Below, piece after piece: positions 11,301 through 20,841 of a stretch of 64,000 nt of DNA. Below the pieces are notes generated by a model that saw only the letters and a program-made list of their open reading frames with translations, had not been told where the DNA came from and did not search any database. The position numbers and the translations under genes are program-made. Origin of the DNA: Maribacter sp. MMG018 (GTDB lineage Bacteria; Bacteroidota; Bacteroidia; Flavobacteriales; Flavobacteriaceae); NCBI RefSeq assembly GCF_018100785.1, contig NZ_JAGJEC010000001.1, positions 682,001 through 746,000 on the forward strand. Reading direction: 5' to 3'. Every line of letters starts with the position of its first letter. The first letter of the stretch is position 1.

Positions 11301-14300
11301 GAAATTATTCCGAACAGGGATGTAGAGGTAGAGCTGGACGTAATCAATTTGGTAAAACAAGGTACTAATATTATAGAACCAAATATTTTGGTAGAAATCG
11401 TAGATCCCTTGGGCAATGTTATAGATAGTGGTACTACGGGCCTTATATCTGAAAATACGGGACCCAACGATTGGAGAAGTGTTAGTATTCCTCCATTGGA
11501 TCCTGGAGCGAACAGTACAATCGATATTGTTATCAGAACTATTGCTACCGGAACTAACGGAAACGATGTTGCCATTGACAATATTGAAGCATATCAAAAT
11601 CCGGAACAATGTTATCAAACAGTTACTTTAGATGTAACCGTTGAACCAGGAAATGCTTTTGCCGCCAATGTAATAGGCTTTACAGATGTAGATTGTAATG
11701 GGGCCAGTAATGGAGACATCACTTTTGAGGTCGATAATTTTGGAACTGGCGGTTATGAATATAGTTTAGATGATTTTACTACGATATTGGGTAGCTCAAC
11801 GAGCTCTCCAGCAACAATATCATCGCTATCGGCAGGTAGTTATACTATTTATATTAGAGATGTAGACAACCCTGTTGCGGGATGTACCGTAACAATAAAT
11901 CAAACTATAGGGGAACCGGATGCCGTGGTTGCCAGTGCTTCTATAACACAAGAATATACTTGTGATAATGGTGGGGCTACAATAACAGCCAGTGCCACTG
12001 GTGGTACACCAGGGTATGAATATCAATTGGAAGATGATTTAGGAAATGTTGTTACCGGATACCAGCCCAGTACAACATTTAACGGTGTTGCGGCAGGCGA
12101 TTATATTGTAAGGGCAAGAGACACGAACGGATGTTCAGACCCTATAGATACGGCTATTACCGTTGTTGCTCCTGTAACCCCGGTATTTACCCTTACCCCT
12201 GTTGCCTGTTATTCAGGTAACAATGATGGTAGTATACAGGTAGATGTAACCGCAGGTAATGGCGATTATCAGTTTAGCATTAATTCCGGGCCTTGGTTGA
12301 CACCAACACCTAGTAACTTAACTACCTATACTTTTGAGAACCTTGGCAGTGGCACCTATACTATTGATGTTAGGGATGGGTATGGCTGTGCTCCGGCACA
12401 ACAGAGTGTTACCCTTGAGCCACAATTAACGGCCATTGTCGATGTTACCGACATCAGTAATTGTGCAGGTGGTAATATTACGGTTACGGCAACAGGGGGC
12501 GATGGTAGTTATGCCTATGCTTTTGTGCCTACCACTACAGACCCGACAGGGTCCTTCGGACCATCAAATTCATTTACCGTGACTGCGGGCAATGAAGGCA
12601 CCTACGATGTATATGTAAGGGATAATTCGGCGAGCACGCCTTACTGTGAATACATGGAAACTGTTGAGGTTAAACCAGCGGTGCCGCTGACGTTTACCGC
12701 AACACCAACAGATCCGATATGTCATGACGGATTTGGTTCTATTGAGGTGGATATTACCTCAGGTAATATTCCATATACGGTACAGATTATCGATTTGGAC
12801 AATGGAGGAGCTTCCGATGAAACATTGACAAATGTTTTGGGGGCTACCACTAACTTCTATAATCTTGCGCCGGGGAATTATACGATTAATGTTTCGGATC
12901 CCGATGGTTGTATGGTTTCACAAACTCCTGTGAATATTGCAAACCCTGATGAGCTTACGGCAGATTTTGAAGCGATCGTACCTTCAGGATGTGATCCCGA
13001 CCCTAATCAGTACGGGTTTAGATTTATCAACTACCCAACTACTTTGGGTACCCTAGAATTTAGTGCGGACGGTGGGGCTTCATGGCAATCGAGCGACACC
13101 TTTGTTGGGGTGGCATATGCATCCGGAACCGAGGTGGATCCAGTAGTGAGGGTTGTTGGAACCAATTGTCGTTTAGATTTGACAAGAGAGACCATTCCAT
13201 ATCCTTTAGACGACCTTAATATACATCTTACAGCAAATCTTGTTAGCTGTAATAATTTAGAGGTTATCGTACAGGGAACGGAAGGTTTGGCTCCATATCA
13301 ATATACGTATACCGACGATCCGGCCAATTTTAATGCGGCTACGGCAACATGGACCGCTTTTACACCTGGTAACCATGTATATTCTAACCTTGTTCCAGGA
13401 CGCACCTATGTTTTTTATGCACGGGACAGCAGCCCATGTATGAGACAAAGTAGTGTAAATGTAAACGACGTGGTACCACCTCCGGTACAAATAGATGCTG
13501 AGGTGACCCCAACCTGCGATGGCTTTAGTAACGGGCAAATAACCTATACCGTAACAGAAGACACTCCAGGAGAACTTGGTGGCTCGTTTGATTGGGATTT
13601 TTATCGCATAGAGAGCACTTTGCCCCATACGCTTGTTCAGTCTGGTACTGTAGCTGGGTTTGTATCTGGTGATAGTTTTGTAGTGCCTACACCGGCAAGC
13701 TTGCCAGAAGGTGACTATTATGTGGAAATTAGGGGTGCGGCACCTAATAATTGTATTATTGGAAGTGAAAATGTACGTGTTAGGGAATTAGATCCAATTA
13801 CCTATACACCAAATGTATTGGAAGACATTACTTGTGCCGATCCGGGAATTATAGAGATTCAAAATATTCAAGGTGGTGGAGGCACCTATAATTACACTTT
13901 AAGCAGTGGTAATTTCACGGCTGATATTGTAACAACATCTAACCCTATAGAAGTTCCTATTTCTAATATAGTGGATGTTACGGCTTCACCATTTAATATA
14001 GACATTGATGTAACGGACCAATATGGCTGTACGGTGGCAACACAGACCGTTTCAATGAATATAGCCCAAAGTCCGTCTATCGATAACATATCGGTTTCAA
14101 ATTGTGCAACACCGCTAAGTTTAACGGTAAATGCTAGCGGAGGAACCGGAACATATTTGTACTCCATTGACGGAGGAACTACTTATGTGGATAATGGAGG
14201 CGTATTCAACAATGTGGCTTCAGGATCATATACTGTGGCTATTATGGACACAAACGGTTGTACCGATACCGATACGATCGAGGTGCATCCTGTTTTAGAA

Positions 14301-17300
14301 GCTGATGTTATCCTTACTAAATTATTGGATTGTTCTACGCCACAAGATGCAGGTATTACCATCGAGGTGACCCAAGGCTCCAATAATTATGATTATGAAA
14401 TTTCCGACGGAACGGGAACAGTGGTCGCCAGGACCAATCTACCTAGCAACCCTTATGTTTTTAATACGTTGATACCAGAAGATTATACTATCACCATATA
14501 TGACAACAGTACCTCGTCACCAGAATGTAATAGGGTGTTTACGGTAACGGTACCACCAGCGGTAGAGCCTGTATTGTCTATTGATGCCTATACAAATGCT
14601 ACTTGTTATGGTGTTTCTGATGGTACCATTGCAGTATCGGCAGTAGATAGTGGTATAGGACCGTTTACTTTTGAGATTATTTCAGGTCCGGGAAGTGGGG
14701 CAACTTTCCCTATTTCGGCATCATCAAATACGGATGTAACGGCAGTCTTTAATGGTTTGGAAGGAGCTGTAGCTCCCGGAATTACTTATACGATAAGGGC
14801 AACAGCCGCAAATGGTTGTTTTGAAGATATCACCCAAGTTATTTTGCAACCTGAGGAAATAGATAATGTGACAGCATCGGTACAAGAATTTATATGTACT
14901 GCTGGAAACAATGGAAACAGCGCTACCATCACTATCGATGAGACCCTTATTACTGGAGGTTCGGGTACGTATGTTAGATATGAATTTATTGAAGAAGACG
15001 ACCCAAATACAGCAACTGTAGAAGCACCGGTTGTTGTTCAAGACGGTACGAATCCTGTTTATACGGAAACAGATATAGCAGGAGGTAGTTATACCATCAA
15101 TGTCTATGATAGTAATGGATGTATGGGTACTACTACGGCGACAATCGAACCGTTTGACGAGCTGATATCCGCAACGGCAGACATTACCAATACGGTAACT
15201 TGTAACCCTGGTACCGATGGTGAACTGACCGTAAACGTAACATCTACATTAGGTGATTCATCTAAATTCGAGTACAGTATCGATAATGGGGCCACCTATC
15301 AGGCATCCAATGTATTTCCAGGTCTAGTGCCAGGTGCATATACTATTTTGATTAGACATGTAGATACAGGGTGTGTAATCTCGGCTACCCAAACATTGTT
15401 GGAGCCAAATACATTTACTATTGATGTGGTAAAAACCAGTGATGTCGTTTGTTATGGTACCGCTACAGGTGCTGTAAACTTTGAATTGGTCGATGCAACA
15501 TACCCAGGAGGGTTTACTTGGACCATCTATGACACCAATGGTACTTTGGCGAATACAGGCGATGACACCGTTGTTACTTCAGGCACAGAAGCAACAAATG
15601 GCCCAACGGCCGATATTAGCCTACCGGCTGGCAGTTATTATGTTTCTGTTGTACAGGACAACAATCCTTTCTGTACAAATACAGAGGCGTTCTCTATAAA
15701 TGGCCCAACGGCCGATATTAGCGGAGCTACCGTAGTAACGGATATTACATGTGTTCCTGGCAACGATGGTTCTATTACCATTACCAATGTAACCGGAGGA
15801 TGGGGCGGCTACACCTATTATGTAGGTGTTGGAGCTCCTGCAACTATAGATTTTGTGTCAGACGCCTCATTTACAGGGCTTTCTGCCGGTACATACCAAG
15901 CTTGGGCACGTGACTCAGCAGGTTGTGAAAGATTGATTCAAGATAATATTGTACTTGATGTTCCTGCGCCGATCGCGGCTACACTACAAATAAACCAAGA
16001 AAATTGTACAAACCTAGAAGGGGAAATTGAAGTGAGCCTACCAACGGGCGGACAAGGAAGTAACTATACCTATCAATTAATATTGAACGGATCCGATTTC
16101 CGAGCACCTCAGAACACCAGGGTATTCTCTGGCCTGGGCGCAGGAAGCTATGCGGTTCGTGTTACGGATCAGTGGGGCTGTACTTTTACAACTCCTGCAG
16201 AACTGCTGTACGAGGAAATGAACCTTACGGCAACTGTGGTTAAGACAATCGATTGTACCGTGAATTCAGGAGGAGAAATTACCATTAATGTAAACGGAGG
16301 CTCTACAAACTTGGAATACACGGTTACATATCCTGACGGAACTACAACTGCTACCAATACGGACGGTATTTTTACAAACCTTGACCAACCTGGCCTTTAT
16401 AGTTTCTTGGTAAGGGATTTGGATACTGACAGTCCTATATGTGAGAGAACCATTACACAACGTTTAGAAGCTCCTGTTCTGCCAGCGCTGTTAAACGCTA
16501 CGGTTACCGATGTTAGTTGTTTTGGAGGTAGTGATGGTAGCATAACGGCGGTGATAGACCCTGCAACCAACACCGATCCAGATTATGAATATGAGCTTTA
16601 TGCCATTTCCGATTTGGTGAATCCGATAGCAGGACCACAAAATAGTGCATTGTTTACCAATTTGGCCGCTGGTGAATACCAAGTAAGAGTTATTTCGGCA
16701 AAAGGTTGTGAAGCAACTAAGAACGAAACCGTAAACGAACCACAAGAGTTGAGAATAGACGCTACAGCGACGGCATTTGATTGTGCCGCTGACAATAGTG
16801 TCAATACGGCTACGATTACTGTTGATGTATTGGATGGAATATCTACACCAGGTGTTTCTTCGGGTACGGGGCCATATTTGTTTAGTTTGGACAATATTAC
16901 GTATCAATCATCGAACACGTTCAATATTGTTGATGACGGAAGCGTGCAGACCATAACGGTATATGCTAAGGACGATAATGGATGTACGACGACGGATACC
17001 GTTACCATTCAGCCTATAAACAAGTTTACGGCTACTATAGCTACAGATGTAGAGATATCGTGTACGTATGCCGAAACAATAACAATTACTGTTAACGATA
17101 ATGGGTTGGCACATAACTACTCGTATGAATTGTTACCGATTGGTAATACCAATGCGACATTACAAGGCACTACTGCCAATACGGCTACATTCGACTTGCT
17201 TACTACAGGTTCTTATACCTTTAGGGTTACCGATACGGACACAGGATGTTATTTTGATACCCCTGCGTACGATGTAGAGCCGTTCGATTTTATAGAGGCA

Positions 17301-19826
17301 ACGGCAGTGGCAACGACACCTGTAACATGTTACGGTGATAATAATGGGGCTTTATCAATAGATATTGACGGATATTCGGGCAGCTACCAATATGAGGTAC
17401 TCGACAATGCAGGAAACATCGTTATACCTGCCACCGCAGCAAATACAAGTGTCAATCCTAGAACAATAGGAGGGCTGACAGGAGGAAGCTACTTTGTGCG
17501 TATAACGGAAACATCGGTTCCTCTTTGTTCAGAAGACACCAATATGGTTACAATAGTGTCTCCAGATATGCCTTTATCGGCTACTGTAACACCTGAGGAA
17601 GAAGCTACTTGTACCGATGATAAGGGAGAAATTCTTGTTGAGGTCACAGGAGGGTATGCTCCTTATGATATAGAGCTTACAAATACAACTACTGGTCAGA
17701 ACTATAGTTTTACAGATGTACAGTCTATGTTGTTCACCAATCTTTCTGCAGGTGATTTCACTGTTGAGGTGACAGATAGCGTAGGATGTCTTGTTAGCTA
17801 TAACGAAACCTTGGTTGCAGCTACCCCGATCATAGCGAATGCAACACCTTTGGTTACCAACTTAGCGTGTTATGGCGACACAGGAGCTACTGTTTCTGCA
17901 GTGGTTACCAGTGGAGGTAGCGGAAATTATCAGTACCAGTTAAACCAATATGATGCTACCGGTACAACGATTACATCCACTACAGGGGCACAATTCAGCC
18001 CTGATTTTAACGATTTGGGAGCTGGCATCTATAGTGTTACCGTTATCGATGGATGGGATTGTGATGTGACTACCAATACGGTAGAGATCATTGAGCCTAC
18101 TCTTGTACAGGCACAACTTATAAGAACAGATCCATTGACCTGTGCCACGGGGGTAGAGTTTGAACTATCGGCTACCGGAGGTAGTGGTTCTTATGAATAT
18201 AGTACCGACAACGTGGTATTCTTGCCTATGACGAGCAATCCGATGCCTTTACCGGAAACAGGAGTGTTGTCGGCAGGTACATACCAATATTATGTAAGGG
18301 ATGTTAACGGCTGTGATGCGGTGTTGTCCAATGCTATTACCGAAGATATGATAGACCCATTGGATTTGGAGGTAGATCTTTCTGCAGCGGTGATCAACTG
18401 TAACGGAGAAAGTACCGCAAGTATATATGCGGAAGCGTCGGGTGGTTTGGGCAACTATGAATATGAGTTGTATACAGATGCCTCTTTATCCGCCGCCAGT
18501 AGAATATATGGGCCTCAAACAAGAGGAGAGTTTAGAAATCTACCGGCAGGAACATACTATGTCTCTGTTACCAGTGAAGATTGTACAACCTTGCCAGAAG
18601 AGGTTATCATAACAGAACCAACGCCATTGTCGTACACAGAAGACATCGTAAATGTTACTTGTGCAGGAGAAGGCAACGGAAGTATTACTGTTACCTTATC
18701 AGGTGGATCGGGAGGTTATCAATATGCGATTTCACCTAATTTAAGCCAGTTCGATACCATTAATACATTTACCGATTTAGAGCCGGGTGATTATACCGTT
18801 ATCGCACAGGACATAAATGGTTGTTTTGAATACCTGACCTATACCATAACAGAGCCTAGCGCCCTAATGGTAGAGGCAGAGGTGACACCAGAAATATGTG
18901 TAGATAGCCAAGATGGAACCATAACGTTGAACATTACCGGAGGTACGGCACCTTACAGTACAGCGTTGAATTCTAATGACGATGCCGATTTTGTAGAAGA
19001 CAGGGTTAATTTTATAAATATGGCCGCTGGAAACTATCTATTGTTTGTTAGGGATGCCAATGGTTGCGAAACCAATGTTGTAGTAGACATTGATACAGGT
19101 GTAAACCTAAACGCAACTATAGAACCTGTCTATGAATGTACGGGAGATGTGCCTAATAATTATATAAATATTACGTTAGAGGACGAAAGTGTTATAGGAG
19201 ATGTTCTATATGCATTGGATTCTGTAGATCCTTCTGCAATGCAGTTGAATCCGGATTTCACGAATATTGCCCCAGGGGACCATTACATTGCCATAGCCCA
19301 TGCAAATGGTTGTTTGGTTACTATAGACTTTTCTATAGAGGCATTTGATCCTTTGACCTTGGAATTGGAGCAGAACAAGCTGAACGAGATTACTGCAAAC
19401 GCCCTTGGAGGAAGACCTGAATACACCTATTATTTTGATGGTATTGACAACGGAAACGACAACACCTTCTATATTACAAGAACCGACACCTATGAAGTTA
19501 GGGTGGTAGATGAGAACGGATGTGAGACTATAGCTTCTATTTATATGGAGTTTATAGATATCGAGATTCCTAACTTCTTTACCCCTGATGGTGATGGTAA
19601 CAATGATTTATGGATTCCAAGAAACATGGAACAGTATCCAGAGATACTAATCAAAATATTTGATCGTTATGGTAGAGTGGTTTCCGAACAATCCTACGAT
19701 GCAGCAGGATGGGACGGTAAATATAATGACAAGGAGTTGCCAACAGGAGATTACTGGTATGTAATCCAATTGAACGGAGAAACGGACGAACGTGAATTTG
19801 TAGGTCATTTTACCCTATATAGATAA
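5385..19826 (+). CDS. sprB: SprB-type giant gliding adhesin (4813 aa)
   Basis: Mobile cell-surface adhesin that is moved along the cell by the gliding motor and secreted by T9SS. Layout: signal peptide to about residue 32 (FTAFSQ); N-terminal region to about 390; a DUF11-like domain from about 391 (KIVLEKKVYTPGG, LDYVLTFQNLGNDDG); Cys-rich segments; then a long run of SprB repeats from about 870 to 4600. Two alternating repeat styles are visible: C-F/Y-G-x-G-S-I (for example VSCFGGSDGSI, VTCYGDNNGAL; I count about 17) and GG-x-APYTYSIDNG. A non-repeat module interrupts them at about 1878-2072. The last 85 residues are a type B sorting domain (NFFTPDGDGNNDLWIPRN, ending HFTLYR). Stop-free over 14.4 kb. 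The start could also be the ATG at 5406, which leaves a more typical signal peptide. Followed 22 bp later by sprF. Confidence 0.9.
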   Translation: MIKYFSSMRTHFIKCTLVILFFGLGSFTAFSQVKKNFEVRYEADIRGELTFVGNSIVAPHIDPYCTGFWIWRTCYPEQFPNDPYNLTGSSSRANDDLDMQYIDIDGDASTFSSSSATLQIPDISCARVRYAGLYWSAVYKNSDRSNIDNIKFRVPGGSYQDITADEILFDGNGDSDFGDYSPYAAYKDVTSIVSSLANPNGEYFVANVRASNGVGRDLGIPGGISGGWNLVIVYENPNLPGSKFITTFDGYAGIKSGESVDIPISGFTTLPAPFPVIANMGVATLEGDNNIQGDGLSIDAFGGGVFTSLSDGENPANNFFNSSITLKGNPVTTRNPNSTNTLGWDLDLIEIPNDNKDVIPNGATSAVLRASSSQDKYDIFFTSFDVEIIAPKIVLEKKVYTPGGIDITGQGVHLGQVLDYVLTFQNLGNDDGTNYTIRDVLPVNVSPPYGRSYFIDSDFDLPDDLPEDVTYSYDPNTREVTFSVPDGYIEEGDPEYSIRMRVQVAENCFDFIDACSDLIQNLAYGTYSGVENSAVVTDDPSVTDFDACGFVVPGATNFLLDDLSDCNFTRTVELCGANALLDAGDGFDDYFWYRDNNGNGEIDPGDTDITNVDGDPDNDPSTILVDAIGTYIVDKIATDPCKGFKEIINVEPYGSGSLPHPIIEFYNAVNSDTDPSNDISGEIVTCSVDNDLLPKIFLCGIDDSHQLQVNIVDAQSIVWEKLDEGSCSPSGDDCANKALTCTWDEVGRGKSYVLDSEGQYRLSVTYQNGCTSRFYFNGFQNNLDIEYNSADIICNTDGNITITNLGNGYGYQLVDDITSDILVPFSANNGPSFDFSTGESGSYRVEVTQLDTDGDPIDNACIFSTPVIGVQERDVTYAVNVTSATCFAAGSINLQINNAEPVYEYEIRLDDGSNGGQGTLVDNETAQVDNDFTFEGLTPGDYIAIIRTADGCSYSENVTIIDENDLEVTARVSQHISCEDGIITMESTGGVTPHRYAIWSYVDDGGNTVTSYPSPEDIPSSEFQTSTDFSIADAGDYTFVVIDRSGCFAYSNTVTIEFQPPADFDPTTVTDVACFGEASGSIHYNLINDNGNVLTFTLFDENDVEISENGSGNFTNLSAGDYKVIINQSRGSISCNYENSFTIAEPTSAITGTAQLVQDYTCLQEGIIEVINVSGGTAPYQYSIDGINFVPDTTPNANRFENLTDGSYTISIRDASGCVFTAAPIVIDAPNPPTDLTIVESQITCPAETVSLNVTAVDGTAPYTFEIIVPTTINPSSASGNTADFDGLAADTYTIRVTDADGCFYDENYTIAPIVPITMSGSTLTPVSCFGADDGSVQFTINYQTGQNFTYTVTGPSGVEATGGVEASINLSNLEAGDYTLDIVDTDTNCTYSETYTLEGPLTALTVSDLAVTQPTCLANGSVVITATGGWGSYEFDLTNPDGSAFGSNTTGAFSGLTQTGTYNGTITDANNCIVPFSFVMDPSVAPVLELIPNSFCYDDAVGLTITANVISGGDGNFEYNINGGAFSSNNIFAGLSAGTYTIGVRDGKSCAATETITINPELSVLASASPISACDTDTDIDITAAGGDGNYVYAVVADGDTPAAGDFSAANNPVSGITAGDYDVYVRDNNGNTGYCEAVYDINIQQDDPLAITVSNTPILCSGENQATITIVASGGEAPFTYSIDNGATYQITNTFNNLGAGTYSISVRDVNNCEVTQTYNITEPFTLSASAAVTQLVECNPSDGAEVRVTNAQGGTAPYTYSFDGGSTYDTSAIGFLLPGTHTVYIKDANGCTYPMSVTIEQAPTPPNVTLTPSVDYSCEGTGIVTISPDNPNLEYTYYLNGSVNSPSDSNVFADVPVGTHTVRVDYISATPPAKSELLKEDFGTGPNVSIPQIDSAYYCYESQDASLGTCADANFEINDLQYSVTNTIVDPFGTWVSPIDNSGDPNGRYLAINVGDPGVNTIVYSKTGVEIIPNRDVEVELDVINLVKQGTNIIEPNILVEIVDPLGNVIDSGTTGLISENTGPNDWRSVSIPPLDPGANSTIDIVIRTIATGTNGNDVAIDNIEAYQNPEQCYQTVTLDVTVEPGNAFAANVIGFTDVDCNGASNGDITFEVDNFGTGGYEYSLDDFTTILGSSTSSPATISSLSAGSYTIYIRDVDNPVAGCTVTINQTIGEPDAVVASASITQEYTCDNGGATITASATGGTPGYEYQLEDDLGNVVTGYQPSTTFNGVAAGDYIVRARDTNGCSDPIDTAITVVAPVTPVFTLTPVACYSGNNDGSIQVDVTAGNGDYQFSINSGPWLTPTPSNLTTYTFENLGSGTYTIDVRDGYGCAPAQQSVTLEPQLTAIVDVTDISNCAGGNITVTATGGDGSYAYAFVPTTTDPTGSFGPSNSFTVTAGNEGTYDVYVRDNSASTPYCEYMETVEVKPAVPLTFTATPTDPICHDGFGSIEVDITSGNIPYTVQIIDLDNGGASDETLTNVLGATTNFYNLAPGNYTINVSDPDGCMVSQTPVNIANPDELTADFEAIVPSGCDPDPNQYGFRFINYPTTLGTLEFSADGGASWQSSDTFVGVAYASGTEVDPVVRVVGTNCRLDLTRETIPYPLDDLNIHLTANLVSCNNLEVIVQGTEGLAPYQYTYTDDPANFNAATATWTAFTPGNHVYSNLVPGRTYVFYARDSSPCMRQSSVNVNDVVPPPVQIDAEVTPTCDGFSNGQITYTVTEDTPGELGGSFDWDFYRIESTLPHTLVQSGTVAGFVSGDSFVVPTPASLPEGDYYVEIRGAAPNNCIIGSENVRVRELDPITYTPNVLEDITCADPGIIEIQNIQGGGGTYNYTLSSGNFTADIVTTSNPIEVPISNIVDVTASPFNIDIDVTDQYGCTVATQTVSMNIAQSPSIDNISVSNCATPLSLTVNASGGTGTYLYSIDGGTTYVDNGGVFNNVASGSYTVAIMDTNGCTDTDTIEVHPVLEADVILTKLLDCSTPQDAGITIEVTQGSNNYDYEISDGTGTVVARTNLPSNPYVFNTLIPEDYTITIYDNSTSSPECNRVFTVTVPPAVEPVLSIDAYTNATCYGVSDGTIAVSAVDSGIGPFTFEIISGPGSGATFPISASSNTDVTAVFNGLEGAVAPGITYTIRATAANGCFEDITQVILQPEEIDNVTASVQEFICTAGNNGNSATITIDETLITGGSGTYVRYEFIEEDDPNTATVEAPVVVQDGTNPVYTETDIAGGSYTINVYDSNGCMGTTTATIEPFDELISATADITNTVTCNPGTDGELTVNVTSTLGDSSKFEYSIDNGATYQASNVFPGLVPGAYTILIRHVDTGCVISATQTLLEPNTFTIDVVKTSDVVCYGTATGAVNFELVDATYPGGFTWTIYDTNGTLANTGDDTVVTSGTEATNGPTADISLPAGSYYVSVVQDNNPFCTNTEAFSINGPTADISGATVVTDITCVPGNDGSITITNVTGGWGGYTYYVGVGAPATIDFVSDASFTGLSAGTYQAWARDSAGCERLIQDNIVLDVPAPIAATLQINQENCTNLEGEIEVSLPTGGQGSNYTYQLILNGSDFRAPQNTRVFSGLGAGSYAVRVTDQWGCTFTTPAELLYEEMNLTATVVKTIDCTVNSGGEITINVNGGSTNLEYTVTYPDGTTTATNTDGIFTNLDQPGLYSFLVRDLDTDSPICERTITQRLEAPVLPALLNATVTDVSCFGGSDGSITAVIDPATNTDPDYEYELYAISDLVNPIAGPQNSALFTNLAAGEYQVRVISAKGCEATKNETVNEPQELRIDATATAFDCAADNSVNTATITVDVLDGISTPGVSSGTGPYLFSLDNITYQSSNTFNIVDDGSVQTITVYAKDDNGCTTTDTVTIQPINKFTATIATDVEISCTYAETITITVNDNGLAHNYSYELLPIGNTNATLQGTTANTATFDLLTTGSYTFRVTDTDTGCYFDTPAYDVEPFDFIEATAVATTPVTCYGDNNGALSIDIDGYSGSYQYEVLDNAGNIVIPATAANTSVNPRTIGGLTGGSYFVRITETSVPLCSEDTNMVTIVSPDMPLSATVTPEEEATCTDDKGEILVEVTGGYAPYDIELTNTTTGQNYSFTDVQSMLFTNLSAGDFTVEVTDSVGCLVSYNETLVAATPIIANATPLVTNLACYGDTGATVSAVVTSGGSGNYQYQLNQYDATGTTITSTTGAQFSPDFNDLGAGIYSVTVIDGWDCDVTTNTVEIIEPTLVQAQLIRTDPLTCATGVEFELSATGGSGSYEYSTDNVVFLPMTSNPMPLPETGVLSAGTYQYYVRDVNGCDAVLSNAITEDMIDPLDLEVDLSAAVINCNGESTASIYAEASGGLGNYEYELYTDASLSAASRIYGPQTRGEFRNLPAGTYYVSVTSEDCTTLPEEVIITEPTPLSYTEDIVNVTCAGEGNGSITVTLSGGSGGYQYAISPNLSQFDTINTFTDLEPGDYTVIAQDINGCFEYLTYTITEPSALMVEAEVTPEICVDSQDGTITLNITGGTAPYSTALNSNDDADFVEDRVNFINMAAGNYLLFVRDANGCETNVVVDIDTGVNLNATIEPVYECTGDVPNNYINITLEDESVIGDVLYALDSVDPSAMQLNPDFTNIAPGDHYIAIAHANGCLVTIDFSIEAFDPLTLELEQNKLNEITANALGGRPEYTYYFDGIDNGNDNTFYITRTDTYEVRVVDENGCETIASIYMEFIDIEIPNFFTPDGDGNNDLWIPRNMEQYPEILIKIFDRYGRVVSEQSYDAAGWDGKYNDKELPTGDYWYVIQLNGETDEREFVGHFTLYR
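11017..11600 (+). other. Non-repeat beta-sandwich-like module inside SprB
   Basis: Residues about 1878-2072 of SprB break the repeat pattern: LLKEDFGTGPNVS, then NGRYLAINVGDPG, DVEVELDVINL and NDVAIDNIEAYQNPEQC. The G-R-Y-L-A-I-N-V and V-A-I-D-N-I phrases resemble jelly-roll (MAM or carbohydrate-binding-like) domains seen in secreted Bacteroidota proteins. Assignment as a ligand-binding module is inference. Confidence 0.5.
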
Positions 19827-19848
19827 AAGAATTTAACCTAAAAAAACT

Positions 19849-20793
19849 ATGCGAAACAGACTATTGACCTTGGCTCTTTTTGTTAGTGCCTTTGCCCTAA
19901 GAGGTCAGGAGCTTACGATTCCGCAATTATCACAATATTTGGCGGACAACCCTTTTGTGATGTCCCCCACTTATGCGGGAATCGGAGACCATGTAAAAAT
20001 TAGAGTTAATGGTCTAACCCAATGGGTAGGTATTAAAGATGCGCCGGACACCCAATCTTTGGCGGCGGATATGCGAATAGGAGAAAAATCGGGAATCGGA
20101 GCCTTGCTGTACAACGATAGTAACGGTGAGACAAAGCAAAGGGGAGCCCGTGTTTCTTTTGCCCACCACCTTACGTTAGATAGATATGAGGACGAGTTTT
20201 TGTCTTTCGGGATCTCATATAACTTTAACCAGTTTAGAATAGATATCGAGAATTTTGACGCCTTGGATCCAAGCGTAACAGATGACAGGGCAACAACGAA
20301 CCATAACTTTGACGTAGGGCTGTTATATCGCTACGACAAGTTTTATATAAGTGCAAACGCATCTAATATACTAAATAAGGATCTTACCAAGTTTAACCCT
20401 GTTTTTGAGCCTAACAGGTTACGTAACTACTATATCTATACAGGATATAGATATACAAAAAACAGGAGAAGTAACTTAGAGATAGAACCGTCGGTATTCT
20501 TTCAGTTGTTCGAAAGTGATGGTAGATCTGTTACCGATTTGAACGTTAAGTTTAGATGGTACGATTTTGAAGATTACTACTATGCAGGTGTAACCTACAG
20601 GTTCTTAAATGACCAAATAGGAGACCCTTTATATATTGCCCCTATTGTTGGTTTAAAAAAGAACAACTTTTATTTTGGGTATTCTTACCAGGTAATTTTG
20701 AACGAGATATTGGGCTATAGTAGCGGAACCCATGTGTTAACGCTAGGGGTAGACCTTTTCCAAGGTATCAGTAATTGTAGATGTACCTACTAA
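19849..20793 (+). CDS. sprF: SprF, PorP/SprF-family T9SS membrane protein
   Basis: Outer-membrane protein needed in F. johnsoniae for SprB to reach the cell surface (known for the family). 314 residues, the normal family length. Signal peptide MRNRLLTLALFVSAFALRGQ; opening motif TIPQLSQYLADNPFVMSPTY and AGIGDHVKIRVN, which is the PorP/SprF N-terminal signature (start codon, Q-Y, N-P, Y-A-G); repeated beta strands with aromatic ends to the C-terminus. It begins 22 bp after sprB and is surely in the same transcript. Shorter than the sprD-like protein and without its coiled coil or SPOR-like tail. Confidence 0.88.
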   Translation: MRNRLLTLALFVSAFALRGQELTIPQLSQYLADNPFVMSPTYAGIGDHVKIRVNGLTQWVGIKDAPDTQSLAADMRIGEKSGIGALLYNDSNGETKQRGARVSFAHHLTLDRYEDEFLSFGISYNFNQFRIDIENFDALDPSVTDDRATTNHNFDVGLLYRYDKFYISANASNILNKDLTKFNPVFEPNRLRNYYIYTGYRYTKNRRSNLEIEPSVFFQLFESDGRSVTDLNVKFRWYDFEDYYYAGVTYRFLNDQIGDPLYIAPIVGLKKNNFYFGYSYQVILNEILGYSSGTHVLTLGVDLFQGISNCRCTY

Positions 20794-20811
20794 AGTTTGC
20801 TTTCTTTGTTT

Positions 20812-20819
20812 TAAGTTTG
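20812..20819 (+). promoter_or_regulatory. -7 promoter element for folB
   Basis: TAAGTTTG, exact match to TAnnTTTG, 22 nt before the folB ATG. No good -33 TTG at the expected spacing. Confidence 0.45.
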
Positions 20820-20841
20820 CCGTTATAACTTAACTTTTATA

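Noticed and set aside
5921..18612. Many open frames of 60-155 codons on the minus strand and in other plus frames inside sprB
   Set aside because: They are complements of a long repeat-rich coding region; none has a start context, promoter or known protein motif, and the sprB frame is uninterrupted for 14.4 kb.
8000..19200. Periodic repeats in the sprB region considered as a CRISPR or satellite array
   Set aside because: The repetition is at the protein level with diverged DNA; repeat units are about 80 codons long, as in SprB repeats.
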